From Nematostella vectensis (lineage: Eukaryota; Cnidaria; Anthozoa; Actiniaria; Edwardsiidae): DNA of 64,000 nucleotides. Positions 21,001 through 31,753 of this stretch are shown here, piece after piece (the stretch's first letter is position 1; each line of letters opens with the position of its first letter). Location: the NCBI RefSeq assembly GCF_932526225.1, contig NC_064037.1, positions 1,922,001 to 1,986,000 on the forward strand, in the 5' to 3' direction. A program made the translations under genes and the position numbers. Below the pieces are notes generated by a model, which saw nothing but the letters and a program-made list of their open reading frames with translations, had not been told where the DNA came from and ran no database searches.

Positions 21001-24000
21001 ACCACAAGGGGTAAGCGTGTTAGTTATACACCTACCACAAGAGGTAAAGCGTGATAGTTATACACCCACCACAAGAGGTACAGCGTGATAGTTATACACC
21101 TACCACAAGAGGTAAAGCGTGACAGTTATACACCCACCACAAGAGGTAAAGCGTGTTAGTTATACACCCACCACAGGAGGTACAGCGTGATAGTTATACA
21201 CCTACCACAGGAGGTAAAGCGTGATAGTTATACACCCACCACAAGAGGTACAGCGTGATAGTTATACACCCACCACAAGGGGTAAAGCGTGATAGTTATA
21301 CACCCACCACAAGAGGTACAGCGTGATAGTTATACACCCACCACAAGAGGTAAAGCGTGATAGTTATACACCCACCACAAGGGGTACAGCGTGATAGTTA
21401 TACACCCACCACAAGAGGTAAAGCGTGATAGTTATACACCCACCACAAGAGGTACAGCGTGACAGTTATACACCCACCACAAGAGGTAAAGCGTGATAGT
21501 TATACACCCACCACAAGAGGTACAGCGTGACAGTTATACACCCACCACAAGAGGTACAGCGTGACAGTTATACACCCACCACAAGAGGTACAGAGTGATA
21601 GTTATACACCCACCACAAGAGGTAAAGCGTGATAGTTATACACCCACCACAAGAGGTAAAGCGTGATAGTTATACACCCACCACAGGAGGTACAGCGTGA
21701 TAGTTATACACCCACCACAGGAGGTAAAGCGTGATAGTTATACACCCACCACAAGAGGTACAGCGTGACAGTTATACACCCACCACAAGAGGTAAAGCCT
21801 GGTAGTTATACACCCACCACAAGAGGTAAAGCGTGATAGTTATACACCCACCACAAGAGGTACAGCGTGATAGTTATACACCCACCACAAGAGGTACAGC
21901 GTGACAGTTATACACCCACCACAAGAGGTACAGCGTGATAGTTATACACCCAAAAACAAGAGGTAAAGCGTGATAGTTATACACCCACCACAGGAGGTAA
22001 AGCGTGACAGTTATACACCCACCACAAGAGGTAAAGCGTGATAGTTATACACCCACCACAAGAGGTAAAGCGTGACAGTTATACACCCACCACAAGAGGT
22101 AAAGCGTGATAGTTATACACCCACCACAAGAGGTACAGCGTGATAGTTATACACCCACCACAAGGGGTACAGCGTGATAGTTATACACCCACCACAAGAG
22201 GTAAAGCGTGTTAGTTATACACCCACCACAAGAGGTAAAGCGTGATAGTTATACACCCACCACAAGAGGTACAGCGTGACAGTTATACACCCACCACAAG
22301 AGGTAAAGCGTGACAGTTATACACCCACCACAAGAGGTAAAGCGTGACAGTTATACACCCACCACAGGAGGTACAGCGTGATAGTTATACACCCACCACA
22401 AGAGGTAAAGCGTGATAGTTATACACCCACCACAAGAGGTAAAGCGTGATAGTTATACACCCACCACAAGAGGTAAAGCGTGATAGTTATACACCCACCA
22501 CAAGAGGTACAGCGTGATAGTTATACACCCACCACAAGAGGTACAGCGTGATAGTTATACACCCACCACAAGAGGTAAAGCGTGACAGTTATACACCCAC
22601 CACAAGAGGTACAGCGTGACAGTTATACACCCACCACAAGAGGTACAGCGTGACAGTTATACACCCACCACAAGAGGTACAGCGTGATAGTTATACACCC
22701 ACCACAAGAAGTAAAGCGTGATAGTTATACACCCACCACAAGAGGTACAGCGTGATAGTTATACACCCACCACAAGAGGTAAAGCGTGATAGTTATACAC
22801 CCACCACAAGAAGTAAAGCGTGATAGTTATACACCCACCACAAGAGGTACAGCGTGACAGTTATACACCCACCACAAGAGGTACAGCGTGACAGTTATAC
22901 ACCCACCACAAGAGGTACAGCGTGACAGTTATACACCCACCACAAGAGGTACAGCGTGACAGTTATACACCCACCACAAGAGGTACAGCGTGATAGTTAT
23001 ACACCCACCACAAGAAGTAAAGCGTGATAGTTATACACCCACCACAAAAGGTACAGCGTGACAGTTATACACCCACCACAAGAGGTAAAGCGTGACAGTT
23101 ATACACCCACCACAAGAGGTAAAGCGTGACAGTTATACACCCACCACAGGAGGTAAAGCGTGATAGTTATACACCCACCACAAGAGGTAAAGCGTGACAG
23201 TTATACACCCACCACAGGAGGTAAAGCGTGATAGTTATACACCCACCACAAGAGGTAAAGCGTGATAGTTATACACCCACCACAAGAGGTACAGCGTGTT
23301 AGTTATACACCTACCACAAGAGGTAAAGCGTGATAGTTATACACCCACCACAAGAGGTAAAGCGTGATAGTTATACACCCACCACAGGAGGTAAAGCGTG
23401 ATAGTTATACACCCACCACAGGAGGTACAGCGTGATAGTTATACACCCACCACAAGAGGTAAAGCGTGATAGTTATACACCCACCACAAGAGGTAAAGCG
23501 TGATAGTTATACACCCACCACAGGAGGTAAAGCGTGACAGTTATACACCCACCACAAGAGGTACAGCGTGATAGTTATACACCCACCACAAGAGGTACAG
23601 CGTGATAGTTATACACCTACCACAAGAGGTAAAGCGTGATAGTTATACACCCACCACAAGAGGTAAAGCCTGGTAGTTATACACCTATGATAGTTATACA
23701 CCCACCACAGGAGGTAAAGCGTGATAGTTATACACCCACCACAAGAGGTAAAGCGTGACAGTTATACACCCACCACAGGAGGTAAAGCGTGATAGTTATA
23801 CACCCACCACAGGAGGTACAGCGTGATAGTTATACACCCACCACAAGAGGTACAGCGTGATAGTTATACACCTACCACAAGAGGTAAAGCGTGATAGTTA
23901 TACACCCACCACAAGAGGTAAAGCCTGGTAGTTATACACCTACTACAAGAGGTAAAGCGTGATAGTTATACACCCACCACAAGAGGTAAAGCGTGACAGT

Positions 24001-26906
24001 TATACACCCACCACAAGAGGTACAGCGTGATAGTTATACACCTACCACAAGAGGTAAAGCGTGACAGTTATACACCCACCACAAGAGGTACAGCGTGTTA
24101 GTTATACACCCACCACAAGAGGTAAAGCGTGACAGTTATACACCCACCACAGGAGGTAAAGCGTGATAGTTATACACCCACCACAAGAGGTAAAGCGTGA
24201 CAGTTATACACCCACCACAGGAGGTAAAGCGTGATAGTTATACACCCACCACAAGAGGTACAGTGTGACAGTTATACACCCACGACAGGAGGTAAAGCGT
24301 GATAGTTATACACCCACCACAAGAGGTACAGTGTGACAGTTATACACCCACCACAGGAGGTAAAGCGTGACAGTTATACACCCACCACAAGAGGTACAGT
24401 GTGACAGTTATACACCCACCACAAGAGGTAAAGAGTGATAGTTATACACCCACCATAAGAGGTACAGCGTGATAGTTATACTACCACCACAGGAGGTAAA
24501 GCGTGATAGTTATAAACCCACCACAAGAGGTAAAAGGTGACAGTTATATACTCACCACAAGAGGAATACGGTCATCGTCTTGGTCACGCTAGAATCTTGT
24601 TACTATGGTCACCCCGGTGTTTTGCTCATCATGCTTGGTTCCACAATGTAATTTTGGCGATAAATAGTCCTCAGTCCGTGATAAATTCTACCGACTCTTT
24701 CTCTTCGTGTTTCTCTCTATTATATGAGTATTGTGTTTTTCTTTGCGTAGATTAGTAGAGTTGAAAGCAGCATGATGGAGTCGGAGCGTGACGTTATCAG
24801 GATGTTTTACGCTATCGTTCTTATATTTCTGCTGTGCTACATTCCATACCAGATCTTCTACCTAATTTCGTACTTTGAGGTACTATAACAGCCCTTTAGA
24901 ATTCACTACCCCACCCTCCCAATTCTGTACCCTCTCAAATCCCCCCTCCACAAGATCCCCCTCCTTCCCCGATACCACCCTGAATAATACCCCGTCATGA
25001 TTCAGTAGAAGACAAGGCTTCATGGGAATGTTTCACTTGGGTGTGGCCGGGGTAGGGCTCTTTTAGCACCCCTCGCCCGTTTATATGCCCCTCGGTATCC
25101 GCTACTAAATTTTAGCTAGTATATGGGTGTTGTAATACTAAAGAGAAACATTTGAGTTTTGGTGATCATTTTTAATGTTTAAGGACTCGGGAAGTTAGTA
25201 GAGATGTGGAAAGCTTTGACACAGTCCTAGCCAGCGTTTTTATTCTCCGCTTACTTCTCCGTCTCCGCTTACTTCTCCATCTCTGCTTATTCTCCATCTC
25301 CGCTTATTTTCCATCTCCGCTTACTTCTCCATCTCCGCTTACTTCTTCATCTCCGCTTACTTCTCCATCTCCGCTGTTCTTCTTCATCTCCGCTTACTTC
25401 TTCATCTCCGCTTACTTCTCCATCTCCGCTTACTTCTTCATCTCCGCTTAGTTCTCCATCTCCGTATACTTCTTCATCTCCGCTTACTTCTCCATCTCCG
25501 CTTACTTCTTCATTTCCGCTTACTTCTTCATTTCCGCTTACTTTTTCATTTCCGCTTACTTCTCCATCTCCTCTTTCTTCTTCATCTCCGCTTACTTCTC
25601 CATCTCCGCTTACTTCTCCATCTCCGCTTACTTCTCCATCTCCGCTTACTTCTTCATTTCCGCTTACTTCTTCATTTCCGCTTAGTTCTTCATTTCCGCT
25701 TACTTCTCCATCTCCGCTTACTTCTTCATTTCCGCTTACTTCTCCATCTCCGCTTTCTTCTTCATCTCCGTATACTTCTTCATCTCCGCTTACTTCTCCA
25801 TCTCCGCTGTTCTTCTTCATCTCCGCTTACTTCTTCATCTCCGCTTTCTTCTCCATCTCCGCTTACTTCTTCATCTCCGCTTACTTCTCCATCTCCGCTT
25901 ACTTCTTCATCTCCGCTTACTTCTTCATCTCCGCTTACTTCTCCATCTCCGCTTACTTCTCCATCTCCGCTTACTTCTTCATTTCCGCTTACTTCTCCAT
26001 CTCCGCTTACTTCTTCATTTCCGCTTACTTCTTCATTTCCGCTTACTTCTTCATCTCCGCTTACTTCTTCATCTCCGCTTACTTCTTCATTTCCGCTTAC
26101 TTCTCCATCTCCGCTTACTTCTTCATCTCCGCTTACTTCTCCATCTCCGCTTACTTCTTCATCTTCGCTTACTTCTCCATCTCCGCTTACTTCTTCATCT
26201 CCGCTTACTTCTCCATCTCCGCTTACTTCTTCATTTCCGCTTACTTCTTCATTTCCGCTTACTTCTCCATCTCCGCTTACTTCTCCATCTCCGCTTACTT
26301 CTCCATCTCCGTATACTTCTTCATCTCCGCTTACTTCTCCATCTCCGCTTACTTCTTCATTTCCGCTTACTTCTTCATTTCCGCTTACTTCTTCATTTCC
26401 GCTTACTTCTCCATCTCCGCTTACTTCTCCATCTCCGCTTACTTCTCCATCTCCGCTTACTTCTCCATCTCCGCTTACTTCTCCATCTCCGCTTACTTCT
26501 TCATCTCCGCTTACTTCTCCATCTCCGCTTACTTTTTCATTTCCGCTTACTTCTTCATTTCCGCTTACTTCTTCATTTCCGCTTACTTCTCCATCTCCGC
26601 TTACTTCTTCATCTCCGCTTACTTCTCCATCTCCGCTTTCTTCTTCATCTCCGCTTACTTCTCCATCTCCGCTTACTTCTTCATTTCCGGTTATTTACGC
26701 GTGTAGGTCTTGACACTGCGTCCTTTTCTGGTCAACAGGTGATAAGCAACAACTCGCCGTATTATTATCTGGTCCGCAAGTATCTCGTTCTCCTAACCTG
26801 TTTTCCCAGTGCACTTCACCCGCTCTGCTACGGGACCATGAGCAGATTCTACGCCAAGGCTTTCTCAGCTTTCATCCTCTGCAAATGTAAGAATCGAGAA
26901 TTGTAA
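18017..26906 (+). CDS. Class A (rhodopsin-like) G-protein-coupled receptor, peptide-receptor type, 416 aa
   Basis: Six coding exons join in frame: 18017-18270, 18731-19012, 20226-20370, 20738-21010, 24751-24879 and 26739-26906 (1251 nt). The extracellular N-terminus is rich in N-glycosylation sequons (MFNSTFNF...NATSHATFNATT). TM1 has GNTIVIQAI. TM2 begins LSVAELIS, with Glu at the usual Asp. ECL1 WVFGEFMC gives the W-x-F-G and conserved Cys typical of peptide receptors, and ECL2 has the partner Cys (VWCYEQ). The DRY position reads LYRYR. TM4 has W in LATWVFP. ICL3 is long and polar, encoded by exon 4. TM6 has CYIPYQ for CWxP, and TM7 has HPLCYG in place of NPxxY. All introns have GT-AG ends. 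The ligand cannot be told. Introns 1, 2, 4 and 5 are filled by four unrelated tandem arrays. Confidence 0.92.
18361..18715. repeat. CRE-palindrome array in GPCR intron 1
   Basis: About ten degenerate units of about 38 bp, each centred on TATGACGTCACAATA, with T-rich spacers. Seven units keep a perfect TGACGTCA palindrome (first near 18363, last near 18666); three have single-base variants. TGACGTCA is the canonical CREB/ATF site. Confidence 0.9.
19515..20200. repeat. 38-bp minisatellite in GPCR intron 2
   Basis: About 17-18 copies of a unit close to ATTATTCATACATGATCACC followed by CAAACCCCACCCTTGTCC. It ends about 25 bp before the exon 3 acceptor. A run of G (about 19135-19154) and C-rich sequence precede it. 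Confidence 0.92.
20385..20530. repeat. Degenerate tandem repeat in GPCR intron 3
   Basis: Four imperfect copies around CCTTCTGACCGGGTTTCCTG, spaced about 40 bp apart, starting some 15 bp after the exon 3 splice donor. Confidence 0.7.
20985..24564. repeat. 34-bp array built from GPCR exon 4 tail plus its splice donor, about 105 copies
   Basis: The coding end of exon 4 is ATAGTTATACATTCACCAC, then AAGGG, with the donor GTAAGC from 21011. The array repeats ATAGTTATACACCCACCACA followed by AGAG and then GTAAAGC or GTACAGC for the next 3.5 kb. Each unit therefore contains 24 bases matching the exon tail and a weakened copy of the GT donor. A 34-bp period does not keep reading frame. Variation among units is mostly A/C in GTAAAG/GTACAG and T/C in GATAG/GACAG. 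Confidence 0.95.
25246..26690. repeat. 18-bp polypyrimidine array in GPCR intron 5, about 80 copies
   Basis: The unit is CTTACTTCTTCATCTCCG with C/T variants (CTCC or TTTC). The plus strand is about 80 percent pyrimidine over 1.4 kb. The 18-bp period leaves spurious Glu/Gly-rich ORFs open on the minus strand. It ends about 50 bp before the exon 6 acceptor. Confidence 0.93.
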
Positions 26907-27035
26907 AGACGTCATGAGTCCGAGGTTTGATGATGCGAGTTCTAAGTTCTAGAGATAACGTCACGTGTTTTTAACCTGAATAGGTTTATAACGTTTTGTA
27001 GCACTAGAGCTAACTTGAGTTATAAAGCTTGCGTC

Positions 27036-27900
27036 ACGACTTTTAGGGCTGACATCACAGGGTTAAGAGCTGACGTCACTGGTTTTAGGGCTGACGTCAC
27101 TAGTTTTAGATCTGACGTCACAAATTTTAGAGCTGACGTGACAAATTTTAGAGCTGACGTCAGGACTAGTTTTGGAGCTGACATGACTAGTTTAAGAGCT
27201 GACACCACTAGTTTTAGAGCTGACATCACAAGGTTTAGAGCTGACGTCACTAATTTTAGAGCTGACGTCACGACTAGTTTTAGTGCTATACAATACAATA
27301 CAATATAATTTATTTGTACCACAAGATTAAGACCTAAAGAAATCCAGGGTTTCATTTTAAACTTAATTTCCTTTCTTGACACCTTTCTAAGTGGTACATG
27401 ACAATCAATGATCTCAGTGCTGACATGAATAGTTTAAGAGCTGACATCACTAGTTTTAGAGCTGATGTCAATAATTTTAGAGCTGACGTCACTAGTTTTA
27501 GAGCTGACGTCACGACTATTTTTAGAGCTGACATCACTTATTTTAGAGCTGACGTCGCTAATTTTAGAGCTGGCGTCACGACTAGTTTTAGAGCTGACAT
27601 GAATAGTTTTAGAGCTGATGTCAATGATTTTAGAGCTGACATCACTAGTTTTAGAGCTGACATCATTGTTTTAGAAGTGACGTCGCTTGTTTTAGAGCTG
27701 ACGTCACTAGTTTTAGAGCTGACTTTACAAGGTTTAGAGCTGACGTCACTAGTTTTAGAGCTGACGTCACTAGTTTTAGAGCTGACATCATTTGTTTTAG
27801 AAGTGACGTCACTGTTTTAAAGCTGACGTCACTAGTTTTAGAGCTGACGTCGCTAGTTTAGAGCTGACTTTACAAGGTTTAGAGCTAAATCAAAATGTTG
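27036..27900. repeat. CRE-palindrome array downstream of the GPCR gene
   Basis: About 21-24-bp units of GAGCTGACGTCACTAGTTTTA. At least 13 units hold a perfect TGACGTCA and many others hold TGACATCA or TGACGTGA. The array is interrupted at about 27283-27410 by unrelated AT-rich sequence, probably a small insertion. The unit is unrelated to the intron 1 array except for the palindrome. Confidence 0.9.
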
Positions 27901-28224
27901 TAGAGCAAACGTCACATGTGGTCAAGCTTACGTCACGGTTTATAAAGCTGCTGAATTATGAAGAAATGACGTTATGAGTTATAGTTATGACGGCAACATA
28001 ACTGTTGTTTTTGAGTAGTTTCAAAGTTTGCTTCTTCGAGTTCCAATACTTTTGTACATTATATATCCACAACTTGCTTTTATAGCATATGATAGTCTAA
28101 GCTAATAAAGGAATCATTATTGTCAGCCTGAATTATGTAAGACTTTTCTCAAAACATACGCACAAAAAAGAAAAAAAAAGCAAGAAAGTAAACAAATTAT
28201 GATTTCCATATCGTGTCTGGACGC

Positions 28225-28560
28225 GATGTAGCCCACTCAGGCCCGTGCCCAGGAGTTTTCTTGGGGGGGGGGGGGGGGGGTGCAAAATCCGGGGGGAGGG
28301 AATAAGTTCTCTGATAAAAATCTGACCATCCCCAAAAGAACAAAAACGGATTTTCTTTTATACCTTTGCAGTATCTTCACGGGACGTTGATTGTCGGATT
28401 TAGCTACGTACCAGAGTGTTCTAGCTTATGCTTTATAATTTTGTCTACAAATAGCACGTCTATTGAGACGAAAGTGGGCCGTTGTGTATGTGTGGGGGTG
28501 CGTTAGCACCCCCCTGCCCCCCCCCCCCCCAACCCTGGGTAAGGGCCTGCCACTCAAGGT
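28225..28560. mobile_element. Poly-G/poly-C bounded repeat fragment
   Basis: Sequence from GCCCGTGCCCAGGAGTTTTC through a run of about 18 G, to CACCCCCCTGCCC and a run of C followed by AACCCTGGGTAAGGGCCTG. Related wording (CAAATCCTGGGTACGCGCCTG) recurs at about 55930-55960 and, more decayed, near 52045. I infer a dispersed transposon family; I cannot name it. Confidence 0.5.
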
Positions 28561-29570
28561 GATGTTACACGCGTCGTGTCTGGACGTGATGTAGCCCACT
28601 CAGGGTGATGTTACACGCGTCGTGTCTGGACGTGATGTAGCCCACTCAGGGTGATGTTACACGCATCGTGTCTGGACGTGATGTAGCCCACTCAAGGTGA
28701 TGTTACACGCGTCGTGTTTGGACGTGATGTAGCCCACTCAAGGTGATGTTACACGCGTCGTGTTTGGACGTGATGTAGCCCACTCAAGGTGATGTTACAC
28801 GCGTCGTGTCTGGACGTGATGTAGCCCACTCAGGGTGATGTTACACGCGTCGTGTCTGGACGTGATGTAACCCAATCAAGGTGATGTTACACGCGTCGTG
28901 TCTGGACGTGATGTAGCCCACTCAGGGTGATGTTACATGCGTCGTGTCTGGACGTGATGTAGCCCACTCAAGGTGAGGTTACACGCGTCGTGTCTGGACG
29001 TGATGAAACCCACTCAAGGAGATGTTACACGCGTCGTGTCTGGACGTGATGTAGCCCACTCAAGGTGATGTTACACGCGTCGTGTCTGGAAGTGATGTAA
29101 CCCAATCAAGGTGATGTTACACGCGTCGTGTTTGGACGTGATGTAGCCCACTCAGGGTGATGTTACACGCATCGTGTCTGGACGTGATGTAGCCCACTCA
29201 AGGTGATGTTACACGCGTCGTGTCTGGACGTGATATAGCCCACTCAAGGTGATGTAACACGTATCGTGCCTGGACGTGATATAGCCCACTCAAGGTGATG
29301 TTACACGCGTCGTGTCTGGACGTGATGTAACCCAATCAAGGTGATGTTACACGCGTCGTGTTTGGACGTGATGTAGCCCACTCAGGGTGATGTTACACGC
29401 ATCGTGTCTGGACGTGATGTAACCCAATCAAGGTGATGTTACACGCGTCGTGTCTGGACGTGATGTAGCCCACTCAAGGTGATGTTACACGCGTCGTGTC
29501 TGGACGTGATGTAGCCCACTAAGGGTGATGTTGCACGCATCGTGTCTGGACGTGATGTAGCCAACTTACA
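28553..29570. repeat. 46-bp minisatellite, about 22 copies
   Basis: Unit CACTCAAGGTGATGTTACAC, then GCGTCGTGTCTGGACGTGATGTAGCC, with scattered single-base variants. The following sequence to about 29880 contains inverted versions of the same words (GTTACACGGATCGTTTGCAAC and AACGATGTTGCAAAACGACG), so the array probably arose inside a foldback transposon. Confidence 0.9.
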
Positions 29571-29879
29571 CGCCGTCGTTTGCAACATCGTTTTTTGGCG
29601 CAACAAATGACGCCACCATTTTCTGGGTGCATGTTACACGGATCGTTTGCAACAAAATTTTATAGCCCAGGCTTCGCGTCTGGGCAAAAAGACAATTTTT
29701 GGCTAAATTTTCTTGATATGTCGTTTTTTGTTTTATTATTTTGATCCTGATTCAAAATCCTGCAACATGTTGCAAAACAAAATGTTGAGTAAAAATCGAG
29801 GCGGAAGACCATGTTACACGGCAATCGTGTTTTTTGAACGATGTTGCAAAACGACGCGTGTAATATCACCTTTACGCTA

Positions 29880-31146
29880 CTGCAACTGCTATCCACAGGG
29901 AACCCAAACAGGTTCTTTTGAGATCCAAGTTGATATTCAATCAAAATAAAATGATGGTGAAATAAAAAACAGAGACTAAGTGATGTATAAAAATGTAAAA
30001 AAAGGTGGTATCCCCCCCCCCCAAAAAAAAAAAAAAAAAGAAAACACGAGACCGATGATCGAACTCGGACGGCATGGAGCCAAAAGAGAAAAAGATAGAC
30101 CATACATCCAGACATCCGCTGAATCACCGTATGGCAGCTAAAGCTTTACGGCTAGGCTGGAGATTTCGGCCCCAACACCGCTATCTAGCGAACTGTGTAA
30201 CACGCAGGTACCGAGGCACCCGCGCATTAATAGGGAGGCAATAACCAGGTTCCTAGCCCTTAAGACCGAAGTCTTATACGGTTACGCCACACACAGCTCG
30301 CTGTGACGTAGAGCGAAAAATATCGGGGTCTAGATGGGCGCCTTGGACCTCTTGGGAGGGACTATCCTATAGCGGCGGTGTCATCGACATGCACGTGAAT
30401 ATGTGTTCAATCAACAATGGTCACCACAGAGAACAAATACTGACGCGACCACAAAAATAAGGTTTACGAGAAGAATCTGAGGGTTAACATTATTCTTTTT
30501 TACATTGTAATTGGACCCTATACATTACTTACACAACATAGACCTTTCTTGGTTTTGTGAAAATTTGCAGTGAAATCTCTTTTGCATTTTTACCGGGTGC
30601 AGGCTACTCTTCACAATGAGGATTATTAGCTAGGGTCAGTATACAAAGTTAGGTAACAGGTAGGTGAGCGAGACTGGTTAAATTATGTTTGAAAGTATTA
30701 GCAATTTATCATTTATAGCATTTAACATATTTAGCATTTAAAAAAGAAAGGTACTTGAGAAATAAAAGATTCAAGATGGGTGCAGCGGACCTTTCTGGTG
30801 ACGGGACGCAGACGTCCTTCCGTGTCAACTAGGAGGAGGAAGCCTCAAATAATAAATCTTGAAGAGGATTTTTTGGACATAGACTGTTCTGAGAGGATTA
30901 AAAAGCGATACAACGGTTGAACAACAAGTGAACTCCAAAATATGGTATTTCATCTCCTATTGAGGAATAGTCTAGTGTCCGATTTTCTCTGCTGGTCATA
31001 TAGCCTCGAATTCCACCGCTGACCCGAGTATCAAAATCGGCCAGTAAAACTTTTGTTTTTCTTAGTTTTCTTCTCTTATCCGACTGAGCTGCCTGGGGAG
31101 GAGGCTACAATAAAACCATCCGTACTGACACATTCGATATTAATAT
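29880..31146. other. Intergenic DNA between GPCR and CFAP251 3' ends
   Basis: No coding exon is recognised. It contains a C/A homopolymer stretch near 30013-30039 and a moderately GC-rich stretch at 30150-30360 of unknown origin, possibly transposon-derived. Confidence 0.45.
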
Positions 31147-31152
31147 TTTATT
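31147..31152 (-). promoter_or_regulatory. Polyadenylation signal AATAAA for CFAP251
   Basis: TTTATT on the plus strand lies 63 bp past the stop codon of the minus-strand gene, a normal spacing for a short 3' UTR. Confidence 0.6.
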
Positions 31153-31214
31153 AGCCAATATAATTATTTACATATCTACAGGTGGCATAAACAAACAAAG
31201 AATTCTTATAATAA

Positions 31215-31702
31215 CTATGACGCCTCCAATTCCTCTCCGCCGAAGCCAATCACTTGAGCCGCAAACGAGTCAGCGGTAAAAAACTCTGGGAGTTGCGCAG
31301 AGAGTTGCGCAGTGGCGTTACTGGCGTCGAAAGTCCCAGTCTCTGCGCTACCGCCAAGGTCCGCTATTCCCATTAGCGTGGACATGTACTCCGCAAGCTC
31401 AGCCTCGGTCATGTGCTCGCCTGTCAATCAAACCGTACACCACGTGACTATCACATGACAAAGCATATCGAATGAATTCGTGTTTCAAAGGTGTTCGTAG
31501 TAGAAGTATCGTTGGTTGGTTTCTCAATACTTTAAAGAAATCTTTAAAGTATTGATTAACCACTAGTAGAATTTTTTTTGAATGTAATATATTTTGATTT
31601 TTTGCTTTGAGAAGGGCAGAATATTGCTTCTGTAGCGGAATCAGCGTCTCACACGTCGGCCACAGGCAAACAACAACAACAACATCAACAATAACGACAA
31701 CG

Positions 31703-31753
<51 letters not shown>

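Noticed and set aside
21011-24564. Possible CRISPR-like array of regular repeats
   Set aside because: Units are head-to-tail with no unique spacers, inside an animal intron; it is a minisatellite.
25206-25820. Glu/Gly-rich and Ser/Pro-rich ORFs over the 18-bp array
   Set aside because: Intronic satellite with an 18-bp period; no splice or start context.
27015-27820. Apparent coiled-coil-like repeat proteins on both strands
   Set aside because: Products of the 21-24-bp TGACGTCA array, downstream of the GPCR stop.
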